A stretch of DNA of 52,308 nt from Trichodesmium sp. MAG_R02 (GCA_023356605.1 JAKQYE010000005.1:7422-59729), one strand, 5' to 3'. Positions 39,743 through 50,189 are shown, counted from the first letter of the stretch. Notes: generated from the sequence alone by a model not told the origin. Numbers and translations are program-made.

Positions 39743-39866
39743 CTTAAGATTGAAAAAAATCCTAATCTAATGATTTTTTTGAAGCAATGAATAATTACCT
39801 CTTATTTTCAATAATAGGATTAGTTAGGATGAATATATATGATGAAAATTAATAGAGAGAAAAGTT

Positions 39867-40400
39867 ATGGAAGTATTACAAGTAGCTCAGTTAGGGAATG
39901 ATGTATTGCGATGTAAAGCTCAACCAATTAACAATATTTCGGATCAAAACTTAGGGCGAATAATAGATAATTTAATTGCTACAGTCATTGAAACAAATGG
40001 TGTGGGAATTGCTGCTCCACAAGTTTCGATTAGCGATCGCTTATTTATCATGGCTTCAAGACCCAATCTCAGATATCCTAACGCTCCAAAGATGGAGCCA
40101 ACAGCTATGATTAATCCTAGATTAATATCTCATTCAGAAGACAGAGTCAAAGATTGGGAAGGTTGTTTAAGTGTCCCAGGAATTAGGGGTTTAGTATCAA
40201 GATATAGAGTAATCAACGTAGAATATACAAATCGAGAAGGAAAACTAGAAAGACAAGAATTAACAGATTTTATGGCTAGAATTTTTCAGCATGAATATGA
40301 TCATCTAGAAGGTATAGTGTTTTTAGATCGTGTAGAAAGTACCACAGATTTAATGACAGAAGATGAATATCAGAAACAAATTCTTCAATTAAAGAATTAG
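39867..40400 (+). CDS. def: Peptide deformylase
   Basis: This 177-residue metalloenzyme removes the formyl group from nascent protein N-termini. All three family motifs are present: GVGIAAPQ (45-52), EGCLS with metal-binding Cys100, and QHEYDH with His142, Glu143 and His146. Start ATG 39867 follows a weak AGAGAG ribosome site. It is a single gene with long gaps on each side. Confidence 0.96.
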   Translation: MEVLQVAQLGNDVLRCKAQPINNISDQNLGRIIDNLIATVIETNGVGIAAPQVSISDRLFIMASRPNLRYPNAPKMEPTAMINPRLISHSEDRVKDWEGCLSVPGIRGLVSRYRVINVEYTNREGKLERQELTDFMARIFQHEYDHLEGIVFLDRVESTTDLMTEDEYQKQILQLKN

Positions 40401-41046
40401 GAGGTATAAATTCAGGAGCGATTTCTAGAGTGTTCAGCAGAATATTTATTGGAGAAAATCAGGAATACACTATAAATATATACCCTATAACAAGAATGAT
40501 AAAATTGATAGACAAAATTCATCAGGAGCTATTTATGATAAATTGACTATTTCTTAAAGGTCTAGCATATAGCGTTTTTTATTTTTATGAGATACAACTT
40601 TGTCATTCTTCCCCATTCCCGATTCCTTATTCTCTGTTCCTGAAAAATATATAATTAATCACATTAAAATCAGATTGCTATCTATAACCATAGTTGAAAA
40701 CAAATTATCATTAGTTCAATATGTAATGCCAATTTGTCTTAATTGTCTAACTATTTTTTTCCTTTATAGTATTCTTTTACTTGGAAAAATAAATGTCAGA
40801 ATATTTATTAATATATAGTATAATCTGTTGAGGATATATTGAGAAGTTTTAGTATCAATTTCAGAATATTAAACAGTCCACTAATAGATTATAACTATCG
40901 CTCAAGTTTTTCTCTATTCCATATCATAATCAGGGTTTTTTTTATTTTATTACTAAACAGCAAGAGCTTGAGTTATAATTGTTTTACGTAATCTATATAT
41001 TGCGCTAGTTGTACTTAAAAATAGTAAATATATCAAGGAGATATTT
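40401..41046. other. Gene-free stretch between def and the first terD
   Basis: Nothing recognised apart from a good AAGGAG (41035-41040) 6 bp before the terD start. Confidence 0.4.
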
Positions 41047-41616
41047 ATGAGTATTAATCTCAGTAAAGGTGAAAGAATTAGTTTATCTAAAGAAGCCCCT
41101 GGAATGAAAAAAGCTGCGGCAGGTTTAGGATGGGATGTAAATGCCTCAGATACAGGTTCAGATTTTGACCTTGATGTTTCCGTATTTATGTTAGGAGCAA
41201 GTGGCAAAATTCCTCAAGACAAATATTTTGTTTTTTATAATAATCTTAAATCAGCTGATGGTTCAGTAGAATCTATGGGAGATAGTCGCACAGGAAAAGG
41301 AGAGGGAGATGATGAAACTATCACTGTAGATTTATCAAAGGTTGATTCGACAATTGAAGAAATTATTTTTGTTGTTACTGTATATGAAGCAGAAAAAAGA
41401 AGGCAAAACTTTGGACAAGTAAGAAATTCTTATATTAGAATTTATGATGGGGAAACTCAAGAAGAAATAGCTAAGTACGAGCTAGAAGAAGACTTTTCTA
41501 GAGAAACAGCTATAGAGTTTGGGAAATTGTATAAAAAAAATGATGAATGGAAATTTCAAGCGGTGGGAGAAGGTTATAATTCTGGCTTAGAAAGTTTTGT
41601 GCAAAAATATACCTAA
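41047..41616 (+). CDS. TerD family stress protein, paralog 1
   Basis: This is a 189-residue cytoplasmic protein. The TerD hallmark pattern is complete: GLGWDVNASDTGSDFDLDVSVFML, then GEGDDETITVDL and QNFGQVRNSYIRI. The acidic loops bind calcium in characterised TerD proteins. The family is linked to tellurite and general stress resistance, but its molecular role is not settled. It is closely similar to the next gene (42311) and less so to 43288, so the set arose by local duplication. No terC or other ter genes are seen. Confidence 0.92.
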   Translation: MSINLSKGERISLSKEAPGMKKAAAGLGWDVNASDTGSDFDLDVSVFMLGASGKIPQDKYFVFYNNLKSADGSVESMGDSRTGKGEGDDETITVDLSKVDSTIEEIIFVVTVYEAEKRRQNFGQVRNSYIRIYDGETQEEIAKYELEEDFSRETAIEFGKLYKKNDEWKFQAVGEGYNSGLESFVQKYT

Positions 41617-41623
41617 TAAATTA

Positions 41624-41668
<45 letters not shown>

Positions 41669-42310
41669 CCGAGTTTCTTAGGTGATGTTATATGTAACCA
41701 CTCAATTTTTTTTCTTCTTTTAAATACCCTATTTCCCTGATTACTATTCCATGAGGAGGTCGTATGCAACGTCCCTACTAAAAAAATAAATTTTGTGACT
41801 CACCACTATGGGAGATGGTATTGTGAACTATTAATGGGTAATAAATTCTGCTGACAAAATGTAAACTAATACGGTTTAGATAATACTCGGACTATTATGA
41901 GATAGAACCATTAAATTAGCTATTCAGACTAGAGAACAGCCCAAAATAATCCTTGAGAGAACCTTGTTGAAATAAATATAAATAGGTTGAGTTTAGAGGA
42001 TAGGTTTAAGTATATATTTGAAAATCAACTCAATAATTTGAGAGGTTAAATAAATAGATATGACTCCAACTCAAAATTAACTTTATTTACTATTTACTAA
42101 ATTCTGCCCCCAGACATAAATTATTCTCACAAGAAAACAAAACCCCCCTTTAATAAGGAATAAGAAAATAAAATTCAGTATTTCCAGCTTCCTACTTCAG
42201 TAGAATGCACTGATAAGTGAAATGATTCTAGTACAATATGATCAATCAACACCAATTAAATTATGATATTGAAAGATGCTTAAAGTTATCCATTCAGAGA
42301 GGGAAAATAA

Positions 42311-42883
42311 ATGTCTGTTAAACTTAGCAAAGGTCACAGAATTAATCTTTCTAAGGATGCACCAGGGTTAATAAAAGTTGCTGTTGGTTTGGGATGGGAT
42401 GTTAATCCCACCGATACAGGTACCGAATTTGATTTAGATGCCTCTGTCTTTATGTTAGGAGATAATGGAAAAATTCCAGAAGACGAATACTTTGTTTTCT
42501 ACAACAATTTAAAATCTCCAGATGGTTCCGTCAAGCATTGGGGAGATAACAGAACTGGAGAGGGGCAAGGGGATGATGAAACAATAGAAGTAGATTTAAC
42601 TAATGTCAATTTTAGTATTGAAGAACTACTTTTTGTTGTAACTATACATGAAGCAGAAAAAAGAAGGCAAAATTTTGGGCAGGTTAAAAATTCTTTTATT
42701 AGAATTTATGATCTAGATACTCAAGAAGAAATAACAAAGTATGAATTAGAGGAAGATTTTTCCAGAGAAACTGCTATAGAATTTGGTCGTCTCTATAAGA
42801 AAAATAGTGAATGGAGATTTCAAGCAGTTGGAACAGGATATAATACTGGGCTACAAACCTTTGTGGAAAAGTATGTTTACTAA
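42311..42883 (+). CDS. TerD family stress protein, paralog 2
   Basis: At 190 residues it shares most positions with paralog 1 throughout, including GLGWDVNPTDTGTEFDLDASVFML, GEGQGDDETIEVDL and QNFGQVKNSFIRIYD. The calcium-binding acidic positions are kept. The 695 bp gap from paralog 1 shows no clear terminator or promoter, so each paralog may have its own promoter. Confidence 0.92.
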   Translation: MSVKLSKGHRINLSKDAPGLIKVAVGLGWDVNPTDTGTEFDLDASVFMLGDNGKIPEDEYFVFYNNLKSPDGSVKHWGDNRTGEGQGDDETIEVDLTNVNFSIEELLFVVTIHEAEKRRQNFGQVKNSFIRIYDLDTQEEITKYELEEDFSRETAIEFGRLYKKNSEWRFQAVGTGYNTGLQTFVEKYVY

Positions 42884-43019
42884 TGAGTAAAAGAGTATTT
42901 TTTATAGTTCAATAACTAATACCAAAACTTTTAAAAATCAAGGTTAAAAATACTTAGCAGTTAGTAAATAATTATAGCTACTAGGGAAAAACGTAACCAT
43001 TCAACCATTAGCCTAGTAG

Positions 43020-43215
43020 GGCTAAAAATGATAGAGATGAAAATGCAGCAAGAAATATATTAGTTGCGGGTGGGTATACCGAGATAAAAAACGGACAGGT
43101 TGGCCAACATAAGACTACTGGCAAAGTAGCAACAGTCAAGGCTCGGTACGAAACCCAGTGCCTAACAGCCGGGGAGGATGTTAAATGGAAGATTAAGTCA
43201 CTTTTCAACCAAAAA
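43020..43215 (+). pseudogene. TnpB 3'-end relic (RuvC III and tail)
   Basis: The frame reads KNDRDENAARNILVAGG, the RuvC motif III region of TnpB, followed by a tail with GQVGQHKTTGKVATVKARYETQ and AGEDV. At the DNA level the tail matches 17340-17525 and part of 50338-50415. It ends CCGGGGAGGATGTTAA, similar to the right ends of related elements. No upstream TnpB sequence is left. Confidence 0.8.
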
Positions 43216-43287
43216 TCGATCAAACTAGTATGATTTCTTATTGACTGTCGTGAAAATTTTTCAAAGTTTATATAGGGTAATAAATAG

Positions 43288-43890
43288 ATGACTATAAATC
43301 TCAAAAAAGGGCAAAAGATTGTACTTGATAAAAGTGAATATGATCTATCAAGGCTGACAATGGGACTAGGATGGGATGTAGCAAAATCTTCAGGTGGTTT
43401 AGCTGGTTTATTTGGTAATAGATCAAATTTTGACCTTGACGGCTATGCTATTTTATTAGGAGAGAATGATAAACTGAAAAACTATAAAGAAGATGTAGTT
43501 TATTATGGTCATTTAGAATCTAAGGATAAGACAGTAATTCATTCAGGGGATAATCTGACCGGAGAAGGAGAGGGAGATGATGAACAAATAATATTGAAAA
43601 TAAACTCTATTCCTGAGAAATACCAAAAAATAATTCTCGCAGTAAGTATTTATCAAGCTAAAGAAAGGAAACAACAATTTGGAATGGTAGAAAATGCTTT
43701 TGTTAGAGCTATTGATAATAAAGGGGTAGAAATAGCAAAATATACCTTATCTGGTAATGGTACTTACGAAGGTAAAATATCAATGTTAATGGGAGCAGTT
43801 TATCGAGATAATACATTGTGGAAATTTAATGCTTTGGGGGATCCTCTGGATAGTGATATGAATGGTGTAGTAAGTTCATTTATGAAATAA
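43288..43890 (+). CDS. TerD family protein, paralog 3 (divergent)
   Basis: At 200 residues it retains GLGWDVAKS, FDLDGYAILLGENDKL, GEGEGDDEQI and the QFGMVENAFVRAID segment. It carries an insertion (SGGLAGLFGNRS) between the two N-terminal motifs. This form is nearer to the TerD/TerX-like subgroup than to paralogs 1 and 2. A run of AAAT repeats follows the stop codon (43887-43910). Confidence 0.9.
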   Translation: MTINLKKGQKIVLDKSEYDLSRLTMGLGWDVAKSSGGLAGLFGNRSNFDLDGYAILLGENDKLKNYKEDVVYYGHLESKDKTVIHSGDNLTGEGEGDDEQIILKINSIPEKYQKIILAVSIYQAKERKQQFGMVENAFVRAIDNKGVEIAKYTLSGNGTYEGKISMLMGAVYRDNTLWKFNALGDPLDSDMNGVVSSFMK

Positions 43891-43944
43891 ATAATAAATA
43901 AATAAATAATTAATAATTCAATTAATTAATTAATCAAGCTTTAA

Positions 43945-44785
43945 AGCTTATCCCTATCTTCGAGAGATCTGATGAAGATATAGAATTTATGACGGGTTTA
44001 GCTAATCAAGCTGCGATCGCTATAGATAATGCCCTACTCTATAATAAAGATACAAACAGAGGCCATCATCAGAAATAAATTAGAGGGTTTCTTGACTATA
44101 AATATAGCAAGAAAACTCAAATAAACAGAGAAATTATAAATAGTTAAGACAGGAGCAACAGTCTGGTTTTCTGATATTTATAGCTTGACAAAATATCTTC
44201 AATTACAGAGACTGTGTAAAATAATTTCGATGTTGAATGAGTATTTTAAAATTATAGTCGTTTCACAATAGAATTGAGACAAGTATTTCTTGCTATGAAA
44301 GTATTTTAGAAAAAAAAGTTTCATTCTTATTTAAAATGACTATATGGTCAAAGATATTGTTTTTAGGTATGAAGGAACCCTCGAAAAAAAAATCTATATA
44401 GGAGATACTTTATTCCCTATTTTGGGTGCTCCTTATCAAACTGCTAATGATGAAGAAAAAGCTATAAAAGGGCAATTAATATGTAATGGTCAGTTCGTCT
44501 GTTAAATGAACAAGGAGAAAAACGTCACGGAAAACTAATTGCTATTCGTATAGGAATTAATTTTTGTAAAATTGCACTGTGCAATATTAGCTCGGAACAG
44601 TTAATTCGATGTGCTCCTGTCGGCAATATAACCAATGTTACTAGCCGAATATATAGTGAAGCAAAGGCTAAATAAATTATGATTAGTCAAACTATAAAAG
44701 AAAAACTCAAATCACAGATTTTTACCTTAGAAAAAATTCCCCTAGTCATAATTAAACGAAAAGATGAACCCTAACAACTCTGTCG
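43945..44785 (+). pseudogene. GAF-adenylate cyclase (class III) pseudogene
   Basis: Scattered frames read FERSDEDIEFMTGLANQAAI then IDNALLYN (end of a GAF domain, 43960-44060), VKDIVFRYEGTLEKKIYIGDTL and FPILGAPYQTANDEEKAIKG (44340-44480), IAIRIGINFCKIALCNISSEQ (44545-44610), and PVGNITNVTSRIYSEAKA. MISQTIKEKLKSQIFTLEKI and IKRKDEP complete the C-terminal end. This is the full order of a class III cyclase, with many stops and frameshifts and the middle missing. A HIP1 octamer survives in the GAF part. Confidence 0.8.
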
Positions 44786-44916
44786 TTTACTTTAGCAACA
44801 AGTAAAATCAAAACTAGATGAAAAAAGTTGCAGAAATTTTGATTATTTAAACTAGAACAAAGGCTAAAACCAAAGAATTGTTTTTTTGTTGAGCAAAAAT
44901 TTCTCCTAATTATGTA

Positions 44917-45067
44917 TATAGTAATCCGCCCATAGGTTGCGACAAATAAAAAAGTAGATAAAAAAAGTAGATAAAAAAGTTGAAACTCTTAACTTTTGAC
45001 TTCTCTCTATTGCTTTTTGCCTAGAAAACATTAAGATTTTTGCCACGAATAAAATAGGATTGCTGTA
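44917..45067. repeat. TATAGCAATCC-family dispersed repeat, copy 6
   Basis: It starts TATAGTAATCCGCCCATAGGTTGCGACAAAT and ends TAGGATTGCTGTAG. It is nearly identical to copy 4, with a duplicated AAAAAGTAGATA unit that makes it about 13 bp longer. Confidence 0.82.
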
Positions 45068-45257
45068 GCATAATGTAAATATGAAATAAATATACAGTAA
45101 AGACTTTTTGAGCAAATTCACTTTTTAAACTTTTGACTTTTAAACTTTGACTTTTGACTTTATGAAGGATTATTGCTTTGTTTCTCAGAAATGAGACTCT
45201 GGTAATAGCCATCTACTATTGTCGGTAAGGAACTAATATATAATTATGTAAGTATTG

Positions 45258-45992
45258 ATGTACAAACCATTTCTCGAATATTTAGAAAAAGAGTTATTTA
45301 GCAAATTTGACCTGCGTAGCAGACCAATTCCTGCTGGCTTAGAAGCCAACGTTAGTAATAGAGGGAAGAATAAAGCTACGATTCAGAGCTGGTGCTATGA
45401 GTGTGCTGAACTAAGAAAAATACGTTACACCTACATCGATGCAGGAGCTACAGCTCAGGTATTTAATAGTGTAATTTATCCTAGTTACCACTACGATATT
45501 CCACTGCTAGGGATTGACTTATTATCTTTCGGTGAAAAGAAAATTTTAATAGTATTAGACTTTCAACCTTTATTCCAGGAAGAATCCTACTTGACTAAGT
45601 ATATAGAGCCAATGCGATGGAAAAGAGAAGAATATAATGACTTGGCTCAAAACTTAGAAATGAGGTTTTATGATGCCAATCAATATTTTTCTAAATATTT
45701 ATTATTTGCCAGACCAGATGCAGAGACAGTAAAAAATAGATTTTTCCAGGCTTATAAAGATTACATTAGTTTATATTGGGAAATGTTAGAGAAAGCCAAA
45801 ATTATACAGACAAAAGGAGAGATTCAAAAGATAGTTAAAGCCCAAAAAGATTACGATCAATATAGTGCTGAAAGGGACCCAGCATCAGGATTATTTAGTA
45901 GTTATTTTGGCCATGAATGGTCAGAAAAGTTTCTCTACGAATTCTTATTTGAAGACGCCGTACCATTAGGAGTTCCTACTAGCACTCGATGA
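45258..45992 (+). CDS. pebA: 15,16-Dihydrobiliverdin:ferredoxin oxidoreductase PebA
   Basis: This is a 244-residue ferredoxin-dependent bilin reductase that converts biliverdin IXalpha to 15,16-dihydrobiliverdin, the first step to phycoerythrobilin. IQSWCYECAELRKIRYTYIDAG, AQVFNSVIYPSYHYDIPLLGID and LIVLDFQPL match PebA, as does YSAERDPASGLFSSYFGHEW. The open frame extends three bases further to a TTG, but ATG 45258 is the better start. pebB lies 1.5 kb downstream rather than adjacent as in the usual pebAB operon. Confidence 0.93.
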   Translation: MYKPFLEYLEKELFSKFDLRSRPIPAGLEANVSNRGKNKATIQSWCYECAELRKIRYTYIDAGATAQVFNSVIYPSYHYDIPLLGIDLLSFGEKKILIVLDFQPLFQEESYLTKYIEPMRWKREEYNDLAQNLEMRFYDANQYFSKYLLFARPDAETVKNRFFQAYKDYISLYWEMLEKAKIIQTKGEIQKIVKAQKDYDQYSAERDPASGLFSSYFGHEWSEKFLYEFLFEDAVPLGVPTSTR

Positions 45993-46059
45993 CTTTATTA
46001 ACTGTTAAGCTAAGGATTTAATTAAAACCTCTCTAAAAGTTTCAGGGGGGTCTCGCAGT

Positions 46060-46640
46060 TTTTTAACGGGATTTGATGGAGAAAAGTTTATTGATATAAG
46101 TAATCGGCATATTACTAGAAACTTTCGTTGGGGGCAGTATATTGACAAACGAATAAAAGCTAAGACCGGATTAAAAGGTCATAAAAATTAAGACAAAAGA
46201 CACTAAATAAGCAAGAATATTAATAGGTTGTTTATTAGGATAAAAAACCTCATATATGAAGTCCAAAAAAAGTAGCAAAAAGGTTAACAACCCAGCAAAA
46301 GCGTTATCTTTCTTCCTACTTTTGAGTCATTACAAGTGGTTACCAAATCAGATAAAAAGAAACGTAAATAACACTCAAAAACAGTTCGCCAAACCGGCTT
46401 ATTAGGCACGTAATTGTTTCAAACAAACTCTTAAGTTCCATGGTTTCAAACGAGGGGCAACCATATTATAGATGTAAGTGAGGAATATACTTCCAAAATC
46501 TGTACAAAGTGTGGCCATGTTGAACAAAACTTAGGAGGCTCAAAGGGTTTTAAATGTCCGCACTGCAGTCACTAAATACCAAGAGATTGGAATGGCGCTT
46601 GGGGAATATTCCTCAAAGCATTGCGAGATAATGCCAATGT
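46060..46640 (+). pseudogene. TnpB relic, IS607-like type, between pebA and pebB
   Basis: Broken frames give FNGFDGEKFIDISNRHITRNF, QYIDKRIKAKTGLKGHKN, SHYKWLPNQIKR, then DVSEEYTSKICTKCGHVEQN and SKGFKCPHCSH with IPRDWNGAWGIFLKALRD. The four-cysteine zinc finger (CTKCGH ... CPHC) and RDxNGA RuvC III motif are readable, but Trp replaces the usual Ala/Gly and there are several stops. Confidence 0.85.
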
Positions 46641-46644
46641 TGAT

Positions 46645-47118
46645 AGTTCTGTCCTCCCATTGCTATCAAGGGTTTTCACTACTTTTACCGGGAATTGCCA
46701 GTCTTGATGTATCTGTAAACCAGTTTTGATTGTAATTGCTGAAATCTGACGTATGTGAACCACCATAAATATTAAGTTCCTTGAGGCAACAAAAATCCAC
46801 AGTATGGCGTAAATAATCAAAATCTTTTGGCAGCCACGGACTAAACTTGAGAGTCGTGAGAATGTCCTAAGCTCCCTGGCGACTGCTGTAAGTATTCAGC
46901 GCTATTAACAATAGTTAGAGTTTGCTGAAAAAGTCTTTTTTAAGGATCAGGGGACCGGGGGAGTAGGGGGAGTAGGGGAGTAATTATGGGCAGAACTCGG
47001 GCCAATAATGCCCTGATTTTTGAGCATAAAGCTCTGAAAACCAGATACTTGTTGAATGCCCAAAAAGCCTAAAATCTTCATCTCTTAATGCTTTTATATT
47101 TAATTGGCGAGCCCTAGT
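46645..47118. other. Intergenic stretch with a G-rich run
   Basis: GGGGGAGTAGGGGGAGTAGGGG at 46957-46978 is the only notable feature. No gene is recognised on either strand. Confidence 0.5.
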
Positions 47119-47260
47119 TAAGCTTTTGTGCATTTAAACGACTTATTGTCGTATACTCACCTTGATAGAAAGAACTTTCTAAATTGTAAATTAATTCTAA
47201 ATTCTAAATTCTAAATTAACTCTAAATTAATTATAAATCATAAATTCTAAATTCTTTTAA
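47119..47260. repeat. 24 bp inverted match to 8348-8371 plus TAAATTC heptamer repeats
   Basis: 47119-47142 is the exact reverse complement of 8348-8371. From 47179 to 47260 the sequence is dominated by AATTCTA/AATTAAC-type seven-base units, a short tandem repeat class common in filamentous cyanobacteria. Confidence 0.7.
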
Positions 47261-47481
47261 CCCTTCAGCATAAGTGCCTTCTACCCGCTGCCTTAGCATT
47301 GTAATAAACGTCCCTTGTTAATCGGATTTGGTATCATTTCAAGATATAGTTTTTAATCCATTTTTTTGGTAACAACCCCTTTTCATAGAGGAGAAAAAAG
47401 GAAATTTTGGATTTTTTTTGCCTCCCTATTAGTTGGAGGTGCTGATAACTGACAAGAAACATAACACCCACTAAAAATATT

Positions 47482-48231
47482 GTGAATTTATATCAACCTT
47501 TTCTAGATTATGCTTTAACTCAGCTGGAGCAGGAACTAGAACTACAGCCTTACCCTATACCCTCAGGATTTGAGCATAAAGTTGCTACGACTGGCAAGGG
47601 CAAAAAGGAACAAGAAGTAAAGACAACCAGTTATGCCCACTGTAGCCCTAAACTCAGGCAAATCCGAGCGGCCCATGTCCAAGGTGGCAGTGCCCTCCAA
47701 GTGTTGAATTTTGTTATATTCCCTCATCTTAATTATGACTTACCCTTTTTTGGGGCAGACCTAGTTTCCTTGCCAGGGGGACATTTAATCGCCCTAGATA
47801 TGCAGCCTTTATTTCGGGATGACCCCCAGTATCAAAAAAAGTATACTCAGCCAATATGGGAAAAATTCCAAGAACATCAGAAATATTTACCTTGGGGAGG
47901 TGATTTTCCAGAAGAAGCAACCCCATTCTTTTCTCCAGCTTTTCTTTGGACTCGTCCTCAGAAAACTGAGTTAGTTGAGACAAGAGTGTTCGAGGCGTTC
48001 AAAGATTATTTGCAAGCTTATTTGATTTTTGTCAAGCAAACAGAGCAGATTACTAATTCAGAGAAATTAGCAGAAATAAAAGAAGCCCAACTGCGTTATC
48101 TCAGATATCGAGCGGAAAAAGATCCAGCCAGGAAAATGTTGACCCGATTTTATGGCCATGAGTGGACAGAAGAGTATATTCATGGCTTTCTGTTTGATCT
48201 AGAAAGAAAATTGGCCTTGAATCCTGCTTAA
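47482..48231 (+). CDS. pebB: Phycoerythrobilin:ferredoxin oxidoreductase PebB
   Basis: This 249-residue ferredoxin-dependent bilin reductase converts 15,16-dihydrobiliverdin to phycoerythrobilin. [41 protein letters not shown] and [20 protein letters not shown] fit PebB rather than PcyA. The start is GTG 47482 (Met-Asn-Leu-Tyr-Gln-Pro-Phe), the only start near the conserved N-terminus. The protein is paralogous to PebA upstream. Confidence 0.93.
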   Translation: MNLYQPFLDYALTQLEQELELQPYPIPSGFEHKVATTGKGKKEQEVKTTSYAHCSPKLRQIRAAHVQGGSALQVLNFVIFPHLNYDLPFFGADLVSLPGGHLIALDMQPLFRDDPQYQKKYTQPIWEKFQEHQKYLPWGGDFPEEATPFFSPAFLWTRPQKTELVETRVFEAFKDYLQAYLIFVKQTEQITNSEKLAEIKEAQLRYLRYRAEKDPARKMLTRFYGHEWTEEYIHGFLFDLERKLALNPA

Positions 48232-48514
48232 CTTTTTGACGTGAAAGAAGTTTGTTAATAATTTGTAATAAATAAAAACACAACAGCATTGTATAAAGAA
48301 TACCTGGAGGGTTTAAAAGATATGAGAAAATGAAGAAAATCAGTGGTTTATGAGCTCTAAAGCCTTCTCATAAATATTGTAAAATTTTCTCATGATTTTC
48401 AAACAGTCCTGGTCTTAACTTTTTTAGGTATGGACACCTAACCTGAAAAAAACTAAAAAAATACCAATAGCATCGAAAAGCAACTAAAAAAAATAAAATT
48501 AGGAGAATTGATTA
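48232..48514 (+). promoter_or_regulatory. cpcB: Leader region of the cpcBA operon with AGGAGA ribosome site
   Basis: These 283 bp separate pebB from cpcB. AGGAGA at 48501-48506, 8 bp before the cpcB ATG, is a strong ribosome site, as expected for an abundant protein. The promoter should lie here but I cannot place the -10 with confidence. Confidence 0.55.
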
Positions 48515-49033
48515 ATGTTTGATGCTTTTACAAAAATAGTTTCCCAGGCAGATGCCAGGGGTGATTTTGTTCCTGCTTCCACTATTGACGCTCTGAGTAA
48601 AATGGTTGCAAATAGTAATAAACGTTTAGATGCCGTTAACCGCATCACTAGCAATGCTTCTACTATTGTTGCTAATGCAGCTCGTGCTTTATTCGCGGAG
48701 CAGCCTCAGTTAATTGCCCCTGGTGGAAATGCTTATACAAGCCGTCGTATGGCAGCTTGTTTGCGTGATATGGAAATTATTCTACGTTATGTAACTTATG
48801 CTATTTTCTCTGGTGATGCAAGTGTACTAGAAGACCGTTGTCTCAATGGCCTTCGTGAAACTTACTTGGCGTTGGGAACTCCTGGTGTTTCTGTGGCGGT
48901 AGGTGTCAAAAAAATGAAAGAAGCAGCTATTGCCATTGCTAACGAGCCGGCAGGTATTACCTCTGGAGATTGCTCTGATCTAAATGCTGAGATTGGCAGC
49001 TACTTCGACCGCGCAGCAAGTTCAGTTGCCTAA
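48515..49033 (+). CDS. cpcB: C-phycocyanin beta subunit (possibly R-phycocyanin type)
   Basis: At 172 residues this is the exact length of phycocyanin beta. Chromophore cysteines are Cys82 (MAACLRDME) and Cys153 (TSGDCSDL), and Asn72, methylated in the family, is present ([11 protein letters not shown]). [22 protein letters not shown] is near invariant. It forms trimers and hexamers with CpcA in the rods of the phycobilisome on the outer thylakoid face. The sequence favours phycocyanin over phycoerythrin (about 184 residues, different chromophore sites) and over phycoerythrocyanin. cpcA follows after 98 bp. Confidence 0.95.
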   Translation: MFDAFTKIVSQADARGDFVPASTIDALSKMVANSNKRLDAVNRITSNASTIVANAARALFAEQPQLIAPGGNAYTSRRMAACLRDMEIILRYVTYAIFSGDASVLEDRCLNGLRETYLALGTPGVSVAVGVKKMKEAAIAIANEPAGITSGDCSDLNAEIGSYFDRAASSVA

Positions 49034-49131
49034 AAGAAACTAAGTTTAAGGATAAACCTTAGTATCTCTATATGTTTTAAAATTCTACCAAATATAATTG
49101 TACTAACAATCATAACGCAAGTACCTTAAAA

Positions 49132-49620
49132 ATGAAAACTCCTCTAACTGAAGCAGTAAGTGCTGCTGATTCTCAAGGTCGCTTCCTAAGTAACACAGAA
49201 TTGAGTTCTGCCTATGGTCGTTTTGGCCGGGCTCAGGCTTGCTTAGAAGCGGCTAAAGCTCTGGGTGATAATTCTAGTAAATTGGTTGATGGAGCTGCTC
49301 AAGCAGTATACAACAAGTTCCCCTACACTACTACTATGCAGGGCCCTAACTATGCCTCTACTAAAGTAGGAAAAGAAAAGTGTTCCCGCGATATCGGCTA
49401 CTATCTGCGGATGGTAACATATTGTCTGATTGCTGGTGGTACAGGTCCGATGGATGAGATACTTATTGCGGGTATCAGTGAAATAAACAGCACTTTTGAG
49501 TTATCCCCTAGCTGGTACATTGAAGCTCTCAAGCATATTAAGGCTAATCATGGTCTTACTGGTCAAGGTGCAACTGAAGCTAACAACTACATTGATTATG
49601 CTATTAATGCCCTAAGCTAG
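49132..49620 (+). CDS. cpcA: Phycocyanin alpha subunit
   Basis: At 162 residues it has the standard length. It starts [20 protein letters not shown] and ends AINALS, with chromophore Cys84 in [36 protein letters not shown] and [18 protein letters not shown] are typical. Cys84 is the target of E/F-type lyases, one of which is encoded downstream at 50559. Residues around 28-38 ([13 protein letters not shown]) differ from common CpcA (FGRLRQANAGLQA). Confidence 0.95.
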   Translation: MKTPLTEAVSAADSQGRFLSNTELSSAYGRFGRAQACLEAAKALGDNSSKLVDGAAQAVYNKFPYTTTMQGPNYASTKVGKEKCSRDIGYYLRMVTYCLIAGGTGPMDEILIAGISEINSTFELSPSWYIEALKHIKANHGLTGQGATEANNYIDYAINALS

Positions 49621-49642
49621 TGCTTAAAATATTAACCAGGTG

Positions 49643-49675
49643 AGGTGGTGAATGTAAAATTTATATTCACCGCCT
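49643..49675 (+). terminator. Hairpin after cpcA
   Basis: AGGTGGTGAAT and ATTCACCGCCT pair over 11 bp (one mismatch) with an 11-base loop, 22 bp after the cpcA stop. There is no U-run, so it may act as an RNA-stabilising or processing structure as well as a terminator. Confidence 0.6.
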
Positions 49676-49964
49676 AGTTGATTATCCTGAGCTAAGATTA
49701 AACGTAGCCCGGACAGACATATAGGTGCTGGCCTGTAGTTAGTATTTGTTGATCTTTACGGGCATCGTGGATTATTGGTAGCACTAGGAACTGAGCTATC
49801 ATCATAGCTAAGAAAGCTCACAAAACGGCGTTGGTAGATGGCGCGATGAATCTATTTCCCGAAAATGGCTCGTTGCTTCATAATAGTTAACATCACTAAC
49901 AGGGGAAAACACCCGCTTATGCCACCCCTAGACTCCCTTGCATCGCAAAACCTTGTGTTAGATA

Positions 49965-50075
49965 ATGTCCGGTTAATCAGTGATAAAAAAAGTTTTTGTT
50001 TGTAGTTGGGCAACAGCCCTATCTGCAGTTAGGGCTGTTGCCCTGCTACGAACTTTAATGCGAGAGACCGGACAT
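49965..50075. repeat. MITE, ATGTCCGGT ends, with a strong central hairpin
   Basis: ATGTCCGGT (49965-49973) is inverted as ACCGGACAT (50067-50075), and GATA flanks both sides as a 4 bp direct repeat. Inside, GGGCAACAGCCCTA and TAGGGCTGTTGCCC (50008-50043) make a perfect 14 bp stem, extended outward by GTAG/CTAC. The whole 111 bp could fold into one cruciform. Confidence 0.8.
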
Positions 50076-50189
50076 GATATGACTCAAAATGTATTGATAT
50101 GCTCAAACATTCTATCCGTCTGTTGATTCACACTTCTCAAATTTGGATTAGTGGCCATTCCGGCTTAATTCATCCCTATATTTACCAAT

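Noticed and set aside
44906-45212. Two overlapping reverse ORFs of 63-71 residues
   Set aside because: They are translations of repeat copy 6 and adjoining AT-rich DNA.
48515-49620. Phycoerythrin cpeB-cpeA
   Set aside because: Lengths of 172 and 162 residues, Cys82/Cys153 in beta and Cys84 in alpha, and the overall sequence fit phycocyanin. Phycoerythrin beta is longer and has other chromophore sites.
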